Shown one piece after another: positions 12,788 through 25,199 of a DNA stretch of 64,000 bases. A program made the position numbers and the translations under genes. How positions within the stretch are numbered: the first letter of the stretch is position 1; the number at the start of each line of letters is the position of its first letter. The DNA is taken from positions 31,792,836 to 31,856,835 of the forward strand of contig OZ026617.1 in assembly GCA_964020975.1 (NCBI GenBank). Direction: 5' to 3'. Source of the stretch: Hermodice carunculata. Its lineage: Eukaryota; Annelida; Polychaeta; Eunicida; Amphinomidae. The notes below the pieces were generated by a model that searched no databases, had not been told where the DNA came from, and was given only the letters and a program-made list of their open reading frames with translations.

Positions 12788-13503
12788 TTAAAATAAATTA
12801 GCCAGTTGCAAATTTGTAGCCAAATGAATGAAACATTAGTATTGGGCTAATGGTTAAATAGTCCCTGCACTGTATACCTTATTTGGTTACTCTCTGTCCA
12901 GCCATTGCTCTCCCACAATATTATACATGTTGCATGAATCAGGCTTACAATGCTCTTTAATATGGATTGTAGATATCTTCTGGTTTGACAACAAAAGTAA
13001 ACAGTGTGACACGTAATGTCATGTGATTTGCTAATACATGTATACCAAAAGCATAAACACAGATAGGTATTGGAATTTAAATGGAAATTATTTTCTTCTC
13101 GGAGGACACACAAAATGAAACTAGTGATAATGGTAGTAGTTGTGTAGTATTTTGGTTAGGAGAGCCAGCATGAGAAAGTGGTAGGTGAGTGTATGACGGG
13201 GAAGAGCGAATGTGTACATTGTCATTTTGTATGATTTGGTGACTAATGTGGTGGAATGCTGGTTGAACCCGATAACAGTTGTAGCAACAGGATTACTAAA
13301 TTCCACATAAGTGTTTCATTCACCAATATTGCAAGGTATTTACCATCAATTTTGCACTAATATGGATACCTATCATTGTTAGCTTTTGTCCCATAAAATG
13401 AGCATGTAAGAGGTCAGTATTATTCCAATGGAGATGGTTAACTTTGGCATGAGAGACAATAGTTTTGCAGTTACACTGTGGTGTACGTGTACGTGGAGTA
13501 CCA

Positions 13504-13687
13504 TACAGTGGTCCCCCTCCAATGAGGCCACCCCAAATGCACCAATTATCTGGCTTTATAAGAGGGGTAGCTTCTCATGGGAGGGGGGTGGGAATAAAAT
13601 GTAAAGGCTATCCTTGCTGCATTGAGATGTGGCCTCTCGAGAGAGGGTGGCCTCTTGTCAGGGCCTCTCAAGAGGGGGACCACTGTA
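13504..13687. mobile_element. TA-flanked MITE, CAGTGGTCCCCCTC family (copy 1)
   Basis: The termini CAGTGGTCCCCCTC and GAGGGGGACCACTG are perfect inverses and are flanked by TA on each side, as expected for Tc1/mariner-type transposition. The interior has repeated GAGGCCACCCC-like blocks and their inverses. Other copies lie at 20.6 and 44.9 kb. An open frame across it is incidental. Confidence 0.8.
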
Positions 13688-14674
13688 TATGAATATGGTA
13701 GATGGAGAACAAATTGTAGCAATTTAGCGCTACATGCACTATTATCATTATGGATATCTTAGATACAAAAGTAAAACTCAGAACGTTGACTGTGGGAAAC
13801 CCACACAGTGTCACCTACAATTAGTCATCCCAGATGAGCATCTTGTGAAAGAGTAAATTTTGCAGTTTGCTTATAATCTGAAAGTAACCAGTCAAAGGAT
13901 GATGTAAAAAGAAAACTGACAACCCCTTTAAAAATAAAACATAAAAAGAGATTTTTCACTGAGTGTTGAATGTTGTGCTACTCAAATCAAGGAACCTACA
14001 ATGGGTTGTGAGGCCCCTTGCTGAAAAGTCCTGTGCACAGCAAGCACTCACATTGCATAGACTGGGGTTTCTGACGATGAAAGTGGATCTGTAGGTTGAA
14101 GGCACCACTGTGATTATTTTCAAATTTTAATTATTGACTACATACCAGTGTTCTCCCCCCCCCCCCCCCCCCCATTTTTTCATGTTTAAAATAATATAAT
14201 ATATTCTGGTGATGACAGGCGTGAGCAATTAGAACCCAAGCCTCTGCCTGTTCTTTGATGGATCAGCAAAATATTTGATCTAGCATACTTTGGGGGGGGG
14301 GGGGGGGGGAGGGGGGGAGAGGGGTGAATGTGCTAAAAGGACTTTGTCAAGAAATTGGCTGCTGTGAAGTCATGCATTACCATTTAATGTAAGTGATCAC
14401 TCCCACCCCTTGTACATGCAAAATTCAGAGGAGCTGTTGAGTATTGACCACTGCTGCGCACAATATGTTTTACAATACAATTTACCTGCAGCTCACCTGG
14501 GTTAGTTGATGGGAAGCTATCAGCAGTGTATCTCAGCTTTTACTCCTGGCAAAAACTGATGTATTGTTTTACAGTGTATAAGAATTGTATTAAGTAGGAA
14601 GTCTTCATTAAAATACTTTTCCATACCATGTCACAAGGAAAACAACTAAGCAGAAGTTAAGAAATATATATATG

Positions 14675-14757
<83 letters not shown>

Positions 14758-15930
14758 ATACATGTATATAGTTTTGCATAATGGTTATGTGATGTTATGT
14801 CGAATTTTCAATTACATAACTCCATATCATCTTGTAATTAGGCCCCGCCATCACCACCACCCCCTGGTCCTCTCGTTCCAGTAAGATATGCAGGTGCCCT
14901 ATGGCTCTGAGGTTTTTCCACATTATAACTTTTGAAATTCTTTTACTTGTCCAATTCGTTAAAATTTTATGACAGTTTGTATATAAGTAAGACCTTGCTT
15001 ACTTGTAATTGCCTGATATTGATTGTAGGTGACCTTAATCTCAAGGTCAAAGTCACACATCCATTTCAACAAAATTAGTTTTAGTGCAATGACTCAAGAA
15101 CAGTTTCAGGAAGGCTCAAACTTGGTCAGCATTATGTTCCTAGTGGGGACTTGCCTTGTGATTGTAATTCATAGTCCATGACCTCAAGATGCCGGTAATA
15201 TGATTATAAACATATAACACTTATAATTGTGATGCTTATGGGGCCTGGCTGACCCTTTCCTTGCTCTGGTCATTTTCATAACTATGTTTCATGTTCACAT
15301 ACCCCGGTACATGTAGTAGACATATTCTGACTTTGGGGGGGGGGGGGGTCATGAGCAATACACACCAAATTTGGCATCTTTTACCTCCATGATCATATAA
15401 ATGCACATGGCCATGCATTTCATAAATTACCATAAATTACCAGCATATTAACTGGTTACCCATTATGTGTCATATTTGGCTGGATAAACAGGGACAAAAG
15501 TTGCAAGTTAAAATGAAACTTGTACTTGTTACCCATGCTATTTTATGTGGACCATTGGAATAATCCATCGCAAAATAACGCAAAATATGAAGAGCACCAG
15601 ACAGTATGTTGCTGGAACATCCACATGCTACAGAAGAGGCCCCTTTTAGCTATAAGCTGTGACGTGGTGTTTCAGTGGAAATAACATTTTTTTGCATTCA
15701 TAGGTCTTCTGTGAAGGACAGCCTTTCCTTTTGTATATTCCAGGAAGCCGATATAATTTCAATAGCCTGGGGACACATTCTTGTTCAAGTCAGTTCATGT
15801 TCACCTGCCAACGTGCACGTTACGCTGGCTGAAAAATTACAAATGGTTGTCTTGTGTGACTAAAAATATACATAATAAACTAGAGTAAACTAGCGAGTAT
15901 ATTACTCAAAACAAAGATTGAAAACGAAGA
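13688..15930. other. Unassigned DNA rich in homopolymers
   Basis: It contains a C run near 14154-14173, a G run near 14291-14309, a G run near 15337-15349 and a TA microsatellite (listed separately). A TGACCTTAATCTCAAGGTCA-containing stretch near 15028-15055 resembles the dispersed GGTCA-rich repeats. No gene is recognised. Confidence 0.4.
14664..14770. repeat. (TA)n microsatellite with TATG interruptions
   Basis: An alternating TA tract with a few GTAT or GTATG variants. The poly-YI open frames across it are artefacts. Confidence 0.95.
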
Positions 15931-16720
15931 CAACTGGAAAAGAAGATTTGCTTCAAAGCAAATCTGTCTTTGTGCTGTAAAAAATTGTGAATATTAAATG
16001 CTACAACTTTTATCCTTTGGTACTTCACATTACATTAAGCTTATGGCTGGATGCAAAATTCCCAGTCCCAAATGACCTTGACCTTTGACCTTTACAGGTC
16101 ACTTGTAAATTGGGCAGTGTTACAATACACCACAATTTAAGCCCAACATGAACCAAGTCAGATGAATATTGACCAAGTTATGGCAAGATGAAACTTTCAA
16201 AGGGCCAAATGACCTTGACCTTTGCCCTTTTGAGGTTACATGTTCTTATAAAAATGTGCAGTGTTGCAATACCTAGGTCAAAGGTCAATGTCATTTGGAC
16301 CTTTGAAAGTTTCATCCAGTCATAACTGGGCTAATTTCCATCCAATTCTAATCATGTTGGACTCAAATGGTAGGTATTACAACACCGCACATTTTATAAT
16401 TAATGTGTGACATTTAGAGGTCAAAAGTCAAGGTCATTTGGCCCTTTGGAAGTTTCTTCTAGCCATAACTTAGTCAATTTTCATCTGGTTTGGTTCATGT
16501 TGAGCTTTAATTGTGGGTATTGTAACACTTTACATTTTGTGATTTAAATGTGACCTCTAAAGGTCAAGAGTCAAGGTCATTTGGACTTTGAAATTTTCAT
16601 CCAGCCATAAGCTTAATAGAATGTGAAGTACCAAAGGACAAAAGTTGTAGCATTTAATATTAACAACTTTTCAAGGCACACAGACAGATTTGCTTTGAAG
16701 GAAATCTTCTTTTCTAGTTG
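15931..16720. mobile_element. 790-bp fold-back element built of AGGTCA subrepeats
   Basis: The outer arms, about 115 bp each, are inverted copies: the left starts CAACTGGAAAAGAAGATTTG and the right inverted starts CAACTAGAAAAGAAGATTTC. Both carry the near-palindrome AGATTTGCTT-CAAAGCAAATCT and continue through CTACAACTTTT and GGTACTTCACATT. The inner part consists of divergent units of about 130 bp with CAAGGTCATTTGG, TTTCATCCAGCCATAACT and TTGGAC-CAAATTGT-like phrases. They read one way left of about 16270 and the opposite way to the right of it, so the whole element is one imperfect palindrome. No transposase is present. Confidence 0.75.
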
Positions 16721-17644
16721 CACCTGTATTGTTTCTTCCAATGTTGGGTTGCCCATCACTTTCAAGTACATGCAAAAATACATGTATCAGAACAGATAGC
16801 ACTGTAGGTATGTGGTAAAACCCTATAGTATTAGCTTAGTGTCAGTAGGTAGCAAGACATAACAGACCATAACAATGACACAAGCAATGTTTTAAATGTT
16901 GAATCTTGACACAACCTAACTTGATAAAAAGAGTTAATTGTACATGGGACTTCAAGATACACAGATGTCAGGTATGATGAAAAGACTACTAGTATATATA
17001 CATGTACAAAAAAGTGATGAATAAACATACTATGGAGCAAAATTGAGTATTGTTACATACAAAACAATCTGGGCTGGTACATTCATTTTGACATAACTGT
17101 ATGAAATATGATATTGTACAGAAGGCAAAAACAGTGTAAGAATGTGTGATGTTTTATTTTTGATACATGTAGGAGTATTATGGAATAAAGAAGGTACGTA
17201 ATACCATACAGAGTGGTCTAAGGCTAGATTTTGAAGGAATGGATACACTGAAAGACCCTCTGCCATGAGTTTGGTAAGGATGAGTACATGTAACTGGCAA
17301 AAATGTGAATGTTAAGCTAAAATATCATTTTTTGTGTATTTTTAATAGAATTTGAGAGCTTTTACTGGAAGTATATAATAAACAATTAAAATACTCAGTT
17401 GTTTGAAAAGTGAATCGTGCAAAATATCTTGTTTTGCAAATAAGGCATATTGTACTTTTCTACATTATAAAAAAAGCACTCTTCACAGAAGCTCCATGCC
17501 AAACACAATAATTTAGAGGTGATTTAAAAATAAAGAATTGTACATAAATAACAATGTTTTCAGTGTTGCATATTTGTAAATGCATTTAAAAATTGTGATT
17601 ACTTTGAAAGTTTATTTCCGATTTTAGTCACATGAGCATTCCAG

Positions 17645-18690
17645 TTTGAATTTTCTTTACACATAAACCAAGGAAATAAAATTCATTTGTTTTTGAATAG
17701 GAGTAACATGTACTAAGTCTTTGCTATATTTAACAATAATTGGATGGGATGGATGGTTGCATGCGAAGCAGACTCTAATAGTCTTATTTATGTATGTACA
17801 TGTAGCAGTAGGCGGCTTCGCAGGCAAGTTGGATGCTAACCAGTTGTAAATTTGTTGTAATTCAGTGTTTACCAAACAAGATGCATTCTCTGTTGTAAGA
17901 GTAGAGGCAAAAGAACATGAGTTGACAATTGTAGTATCACTAGCATATAATGACACAAATTTTGACAGTTTTGTGCATATCATTCATTTAAATAATGAAA
18001 AGTGGAGGCCCAAGGATGGATCTTTGGGAAAGTACTGTTGGAATGGGTAAAACACGTTGATAAGGATGTCATCATAGAACACATATTGTTTCCTATTTGA
18101 TAGAGATAGTCTTTAAACCAGTTAAGTGCAGTCCCAGTTTGTTATGTTTTCGTTTATGTAACATTATTTGATGGTCAAGAATGTTAAACGTCCTTTGACA
18201 GGCCACAATAAAACTATTTGTATCTTTCCAGAGTCAGTTTAGTGCTGCCCCAGTTATTCCTTAATGTACTAGTTTATATAACATTATTATAATAGTCAAG
18301 AGTGTGAAAAGCCTTTGACAGATCTAAATGAACAGCTAATGGTGGCTTTCCAGAGTCAAGAAAATTTGTAATTTGATCTGTGAACTCTGAAGCTGCAGTT
18401 TCTGTTGAATGTTTTTGAAGCCATATTGACTATTTTAAAATGATTTGTTTGAAGTAAGGTAGTCATTAAGTTGATTATGAATAACTTTTTCCAAAAAATT
18501 TGATACTGCAGGGAGCAAAGCGATTGGTCTACAGGTTTCCAAAACTGTTTCAACATCACAATTTTGGTCTCTTGGAGGCCTGTAAATATTGCACAAAGTG
18601 ATCGTATGATTGCTGTCACCTGAAGTCGCCATCTTTTGGGAACATACATGTACTTTCCTTTTTAGACCAGTCATAGTTGGGTGCACTACC
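17645..18690 (-). pseudogene. LINE (non-LTR retrotransposon) reverse transcriptase remnant
   Basis: On the minus strand the blocks of a non-LTR reverse transcriptase occur in the right order but in different frames: RPIALLPAVSNFLEKVIHNQ (about 18.48-18.54 kb), QYGFKKHSTE, HLDLSKAFHTLD (motif A, about 18.3 kb), SILGPPLF (motif B, about 18.02 kb), YASDTTI (for YADDT, about 17.93 kb) and LQQIYNWLASN (about 17.83 kb). Frameshifts, stops and an internal duplication break the frame. Neither the endonuclease region nor the post-RT region is seen, so the copy is truncated at both ends. The style suits the Jockey/CR1/L2 group; the clade is not resolved. Confidence 0.8.
18110..18335 (-). repeat. Internal duplication inside the LINE remnant
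   Basis: The segment 18110-18210 resembles 18236-18335. Both contain CAGTT-GTGC-G-CCCAGTT, TATAACATTAT-like, GTCAAGA-TGT and CCTTTGACAG phrases on the + strand. They correspond to the same reverse transcriptase stretch after motif A, present twice and diverged. The element either suffered a tandem duplication or arose by recombination between two copies. Confidence 0.55.
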
Positions 18691-18845
18691 GTGCCAGTAT
18701 TTTGGCATTATGCTCGCATGGCTTTTTTTCTGTGAGCTGCACGCTGGAAACCTTCCCAACGAAGCAGTGTGATCTGAATATATTTATGTAATTTTTTTTT
18801 AAAAGATTGGCTGCCACTGTGCCCGCAAGGGCAGTGGAGCAAATC

Positions 18846-18964
<119 letters not shown>

Positions 18965-19474
18965 GTACGCGGTATCTAGTATAAAGTTCTTTTTGTTTAA
19001 TGTGTAATTTGTAAATGATGTGCCACTCTACGAAATAGGTAGCTAGTAAATGGAATGGCACATTAAGTTTGATATCTTTATCTCTTACCATTTTTAAAAT
19101 GTAATCCTTTTATAATTCATTAGCATAATTTTCATTGCTGCAGCTTCTGGTCACTTTATCAGAGAGTCCACAGCGCAATTCTATAAATTGGAGTTGACAT
19201 GGTAACTGTTTCTGAAATAGTTATGAGGATAATCCAGACTTTAATTTTGTTTACTTCCCTTATTTAAATACATTAAAATGCTAGTACTATGTTTGTTCAT
19301 TGTTCATTGGATGTGCCTACACCACGAATCTATAAATTTAAATTAGAATGGCACCTGTAGCTTTAACTGTTTTGGATATATTGAATATTTAAATTTGTGT
19401 ATTTGCATGAATTTAAATGCTACAATTTTTGGCTCATGAATCATTGGATGTGATCATAAGGCTGCAAATCTTAT

Positions 19475-21310
19475 GCCCCCCTTTGAAAAAGACGGGGCAT
19501 GTAGCTTTGCATATGTCAGTCAGTTAGTCGGTACAGAGACTCTCTGCACCATAACTCAAGAAGTTTTCGAGATGGGACTTTGATACTGCAGAGGTACATG
19601 TATATACTATGTGAAGTATGAAGGTGGTGGACCTTGACCTATTTGCAAGGATAGGAAGGCACTGTTGTAAGTTTTGGTTTCCTCATGATAACTAGAAAAG
19701 TTTTTTATGATAGGACCTGTTTATATTGCACAAGATTATAGTCCTTATCCAGGGCTAGATCAAGTTTGAAGATGGGTGATCTTGACCTAAATTTATAGGT
19801 CACAAGGTCCCTTCAGTGAACTTGGTTTCAGCATTGTAACTCAGAATTGAAGTTATGACTTCAATATTGCACTTGGTAATGGTCATCAGTTAGGGCTAGT
19901 TTAGCTTAGAATATGTCTAGCCTTGACCAAATTTCCAAGGTCACCAGTCGGTTGGTCAGTAGAGAGACTGTGGTTTCGGCACCGTAACTGAAGAACGTTT
20001 TGAGATAAGATTTTGATAGTGCCCAGGTATATACTCCTATGTAAGGGCTAGGTAAAGTGTGAAGGTGGTTGACCTTGACCCTATTTGCAAGGTCATTTAG
20101 GTACTGTAATAAGTTTTGGTTTCCACACGATAACAAGAACATAATCCTTATCCAGGGCTAGATCAAGTTTCAAGAAGGGTGACTTTGTCCTAATTTCAAA
20201 GGTCATAAGGTCACTTTCGTGAACTTGGTTACTGCCTTGTTACTCAGAATTGAAGTTATGACTTCAATATTGCAGATGGTAATGCCCCTATATTAGGGCT
20301 TAGTCACCAATTTGGTCAGTAGAGAGACTGGTTTCTGCACCATAACTAAAGTACTTTTTGAGATAAGACTTTGATAGTGCCCAGGTATATACTCCCATAT
20401 ACGGTCTAGCTGAAGTGAAAGTGGTTGACCTTGACCCTATTTGCAAGGTCACAGAAGTACTGTAGTAAGTTTTGGTTTCCGTACAATAACTGGAATTATC
20501 CAGGACTAGGTCAAGTTCGATGATGGGTGACCTTGACCTGAATTCAAAGGTCAGAAGGGCACTTTAATGAACTTGGTTTCTGCATTTTAACTGGGAATTT
20601 TAAGTTATGACTTCCATATATAGCACATGGTAGTACAGTGGTGTCCCTCTTATAAAGCCCCTGTCACCAGAGGCCACCCCTCTTAAAAGGCCAGCATTCT
20701 GGTGCAGAAATATGGTATCTCCATTATATTTTCCCCCTCAAGAGAGGCCACCCCTCTTATAAGGCCACTTTTTGACTGCATTTTGGGTGGCCTTGTAAGA
20801 GGGGGACCATTGTAGCACTCATTTAGGGCTTGGTCATCTTACAAGATGGATGACATTGACAATTCCCAAGGCCGTCACTCCTATTTGTGAATTTGGTTTC
20901 TGTATAATAACTAAAGATGTTTTTCACCTAGGGCTTTCATATTGCACAGGAATATAGCCTTCTATAAGAGCCAGATCAGACTTTAAAATGGGTGACCTTG
21001 AGTCAATTCCCAAGGTCACAGAGCCACATTACTGAATTTGGTTTCTGCTTAATAAATGCAGAATTTTTTGAACCAGAGCTTTTATTTTGTAGATGTTTAT
21101 AGCCTTCTATTAGGGCTAGATCAGCTTCAAAGAAGGGTGACCTTGACCTAATTTCCAAGGTCACAAGGCCACTTTTGTGAATTTGGTTTCTATATCCACT
21201 TTCCAAGGTCATGAGGGCCAACATAATGACTGTATGGGGGGTATCTATGTTTTACAAACATGTATCATTTTTCATAGTCCCCGGCATTGGCAGGTGTCAC
21301 AAACCTATAT
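19475..21310 (+). repeat. Long degenerate repeat with GGTCA motifs
   Basis: It begins near ATGCCCCCCTTTGAAAAAGA and contains several diverged units carrying CACCATAACTCAAGAAGTTTT, TTTGATA-TGC, GGTATATACTCC, TGACCTTGACC-ATTTGCAAGGTCA, AGTTTTGGTTTCC and TTATCCAGGGCTAG. The second half has AAATGGGTGACCTTGAGTCA and GGTCACAGAGCCACATTA. The order is repeated at 39.7-40.56 kb, so this is a dispersed element with internal repeats. It is interrupted by a TA-flanked MITE at 20634-20814. No coding capacity is seen. Confidence 0.65.
20634..20814. mobile_element. TA-flanked MITE (copy 2), nested in the GGTCA repeat
   Basis: The termini are CAGTGGTGTCCCTCTTATAA and CTTGTAAGAGGGGGACCATTG, flanked by TA on each side, with internal GAGGCCACCCCTCTTA blocks. 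The surrounding repeat reads CATGGTAG before it and CATTTAGGGCTTGGTCA after it. The homologous repeat near 40.13 kb reads GGCTTGGTCAG in the same context without the insert. Confidence 0.75.
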
Positions 21311-21641
21311 GCATAACTTGAAATTACTGCACATCTGCAATAGTTTTCACTGTGTTTAAGAAAAATGCTACAGCTACATAGCACTGGGGGAATGGGAGGA
21401 CATGGTTTATATAAGAGACCATTCTCTTACACATCCCCTGGCTGTGGCAGTTGTATAAATGTGTCTGTAGTGTCTAGATCATGTAAATAGCTGAGACCAT
21501 TAACTCTTTAACTCCACTTTTCCATCACGCAGCAGTGTGTTGTTGATATGTCCTCTACTTACACTGGAATAGCAAAGGGTCAAATCAAAAGGTTCAGGAA
21601 TTTGACTGATCAAGGATTCAATTTTAGGTTGGTTCTATAGA

Positions 21642-21810
21642 TACAGTGAAACATGTCTTGAGACACCACCCCCAGGTGTGACCAAATTATGGGCTCTCAA
21701 GACTGATGGTCACTTGTAGGAGGTATAAATAAGGTGGAAAGCATTTCGTATAGTGTCTTGAAAACATAGACTTTCAAGGCAGGTTGTCTCTCATGACTGG
21801 GAGCACTGTA
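21642..21810. mobile_element. TA-flanked short inverted-repeat element
   Basis: TACAGTG at the left and CACTGTA at the right enclose 169 bp with inverted blocks TCTTGAGACACCA and GGTTGTCTCTCATGA. It probably belongs to a Tc1/mariner-type MITE family related to, but distinct from, the CAGTGGTCCCC family. Confidence 0.5.
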
Positions 21811-22439
21811 ATCATTTTCTTAATGATTTGAAAATTATCTGTCTGAAAAACGATACATAATCCTACCATCAGTACTTGGTAACATGGATCCATGGAGGAT
21901 TGTAAACCTGATGTCAATATGCCCTATTCAGAGATTCATAATAGCAAATAATAAGATTTAATATCCATGAATAGAGACTGCCAAGCTGTGATTAACTTGA
22001 TTTTTAGTTGGAAGCTTTGAAATATGGAAATTAGAAAGGATATTGTGATTTAATCCATAGTTCATTTTCAGTGAGAAACGGTATGACACATTGACATTTA
22101 ATGGTGACTCATGAAAACAACTCCTCACATCTGCTGTAAGGCATTAGAAGATTTTTATTTTCACTGTCAAACAAGTGGTGCCTACTTTGACAAGAAATCT
22201 GTGATCTGGCTTGTGGGACCACATTTTATCAAGTTACTGAACACTGCTGTATGATATGAATGAATACCTTATTTACATACACCAGCCTAAATGGCATGTT
22301 CAGGTACAAACATAACAAAGACAAACACAAAAGAGGAACTGAATATCTCTGATCACAAGATATTATTGAGAAGAAGCCTCCTCTTCCCATGCACCCACTT
22401 AGTGCTCTTTCTCCATGCATTTATGGCTAAATTGAAATT

Positions 22440-22665
22440 TTCAGACATTTTTTACCTTTGACCTCAATTTTGAGCTCAACGTGATTAAGATCAGATGGAA
22501 ATTGACTGAGTTAAGGTGATATATTTAAATGACATAAAGACCTGGACCATGGCTTCTGACCTTTAGAGGTCATAAGGAGAAAGGCCATAAATTATGAGCC
22601 CAACATGACTAAGCTCAGATCAAAACTGACCAAGTTATGTGGAAGTGAAAAGTGAAACTTTATGC
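22440..22665. repeat. Diverged AGGTCA-type subrepeats
   Basis: Two degenerate units with GAGCTCAACGTGATTAAGAT / GAGCCCAACATGACTAAGCT, GACCTTTAGAGGTCAT and TGACCAAGTTATG resemble the units of the fold-back element at 15.9-16.7 kb. It is an old fragment without visible ends. Confidence 0.55.
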
Positions 22666-23933
22666 ATCCATCTTCATGTTGATATTTATGAGTTTATAAT
22701 TAGGAGGCCTGTGAGAATTCTGTTCTCTGATTGGCCGCACAGGAACTGAATGCCTAATAACCATTTGGAGGGTGATATTTAAGAATATATGATTTGGAAC
22801 TTGTGGCTGCTCACATCTAATTCGTTATACAAGGAAATAGCCCCTATGTGCTGATTTTATTCTCATTTTGAGCCACCTTGCTCTGAAATACCAAAGCTCA
22901 TGCTCCATACTAGCCCAATGAACATGAATGATAACCAGGGCTGCATGTATATAGACCGAGTGGTTATATACATATGTATACAGTATGGCAGCCAAATTCT
23001 CATGTAGCAGAAATGTGTGTCCTATCAAAAGAAATAAGTGGAATCTTAGTACAAATAATCTTCATGAATAAATATTATGGTGGTATTAATCATGGTGGCT
23101 TTTTTTTTTCTTTTTTTCATTAAGGGAGTCCTCTATCTTAGCACTGTGTGTTTAGCAATTGTTAATTTGGTGCATGTGGGCACAAGGGTGATGTTGAGGC
23201 AGACTTGCTCTGATGATGCAGCCATCCTGTTGGATTTATGTGATGCTTTGCCAGATGAAGGCAAACTGGATGATAATGGGTTTCTGCTGCAAGTCCTTTG
23301 CCTTTGTTAATTCCATTAAAGTGAGAGAAATGAGGGGCTTCAAGTAATTCTCACTATTAATCTATGCAGACACAACTCGGCAAATTTCATCAGTGTATAT
23401 CTTGATCAGGTTCTTAGCATGGATTGTGTAGGGGATATAAATTATATTTACGATGTTGCATCCATTAGAATTGGTTTCATTGCTTGCATGAAACCATGCC
23501 AGAAATTCAAGGTTTAGATGAGGATACTATCTTGGTCGATGTGGAGGAATAATGTGACCTCTGACCCAATGTGATCAATTCAGGCAGTTTCATTAAAAGC
23601 CTGTGTGGAAGACCAGCATGATGCATGGGAGTTATTGGACTACTGGAAGGCAGCGTGAATTTGAAATTTGTTCACTTCCGGAGGCCACTATTAGCAGCAA
23701 GACCATAGATGTCATTGATAGATGTATGCCCAGAGGTTGCTTAATCACCCAAAATGGGGGCTGATCATGCAAGTCCCCTGTTTTCAATTTCCTTATGAGC
23801 AAATGTGAAAATTGATTGTGCTTTGTGGTCAACATTGTGTCATGAACATTAGTGCAGCAGAACATGTTCCTCCTGCTGCCTACCATACTCTGTATGTTTA
23901 TAGATGCCCTTGAAGTCCATGAATTGCACACAC

Positions 23934-23970
<37 letters not shown>

Positions 23971-25199
23971 CAATCTAGTTTATAGTTTTTGTTCTTGCTT
24001 TGAAAGGTCAATTTTACTTGCTATCATTGCATCATGAAGGTGAAATCAATGGAAGATTAACCACTCACTGCTGCAGTGGTAGGAAGTTTGATCCATAAAT
24101 CCTGTCATGTGTATGTATTGATGCTTGGAAACATGGGGCCTTACTGCTTCCTGTTTTGGACCAGTCACATAACACGGCATATTAAACATCACAGAAGGAG
24201 TGAGTGTATCATATGGCTTTTGAAGCTCCTGTGAACAAGCTCAATAGGTCTGGATCCTAACTTTCAGTATTATGATACATGTAAGTGTGGTGTGACCAAA
24301 GTGTTCATCAGTTGCAGAACAGTATTTTTAGGAGAGATTGGTCTTTCCTGTAGGAACCAGCACATGTCCACTTGTATTTTTCTTTTTTTTTTTTTTTTTT
24401 TTTTTTTTTTGTAAATTGTTGACACAAAATAATGATAGATCAGAAATTCATGGTTATGTGTACAGGCTTTTACTGGCATGAAAAACTCTTTGCAGTTTAA
24501 TATGAAGTTATCTGTATTCATGACAGTACCCTTGTCACTATTAAGGACAGGTAAGACAGCAAAAATGAATCCCAGTTTAATCAATCCTAGCTAAAAATGT
24601 ATTTGCGTTAGGATAATAAATCCTATATGTGTGTAATCGTCATACTCCAAAGAATTTATATAACCCATATTTGGGTGTCTGTGACGTTGATTGTTGTATA
24701 AACAATTGAAAGTTGACCGCAAAGCATCCACCACATAAATGTTGATATAAGTCACTAATTATTTGTGATAAAATCATAATTACACTTGCATCTTAATCCT
24801 GACATATTGGCAACAAAAAGTGATCCTGTGATTTTTTATATTTGGTTTAGTTTTTCTGTTATCTATCCTCAAAGTTTGACATTTTAATTTTCCCTTTGAT
24901 TTTTAGGATGTTCATTTTCTTTATTTCATAGAAAAAGAATGAAGCAAAATTTTGAAAATCACTGAATGGGTTTTGCAGTTCAGACATTACAGAATCAAAA
25001 GCCGTTAACCAGATTAAGTTTCGCCCAGCCGTTTTCAGGGAATCACCATTCTTAGGTGTGGTTCTTGTCCTATTATTCTTTCTGAGAAAACAAGCTTCAA
25101 AGTCCTTTGATGTTGATCATTTGCCTCTGAAACAATACCGTTTGCTCAAGTTGAGCTGATATTTGTACAAAACGTAGTAAACATCATCCCTTAACATTT
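22666..25199. other. Unassigned DNA; poly(T) tracts and one weak exon-like stretch
   Basis: Poly(T) tracts lie at 23936-23970 and about 24381-24410. At 23124-23310 (+) a pyrimidine-rich stretch with an AG is followed by an open frame that includes DDAAILLDLCDALPDEGKLD before its stop. It resembles nothing I know and has no partner exon, so it is only noted here. Confidence 0.3.

Noticed and set aside
23124-23310. Frame after a pyrimidine tract and AG, containing DDAAILLDLCDALPDEGKLD
   Set aside because: Exon-like at first sight, but no homologue comes to mind and no neighbouring exon or promoter supports it.
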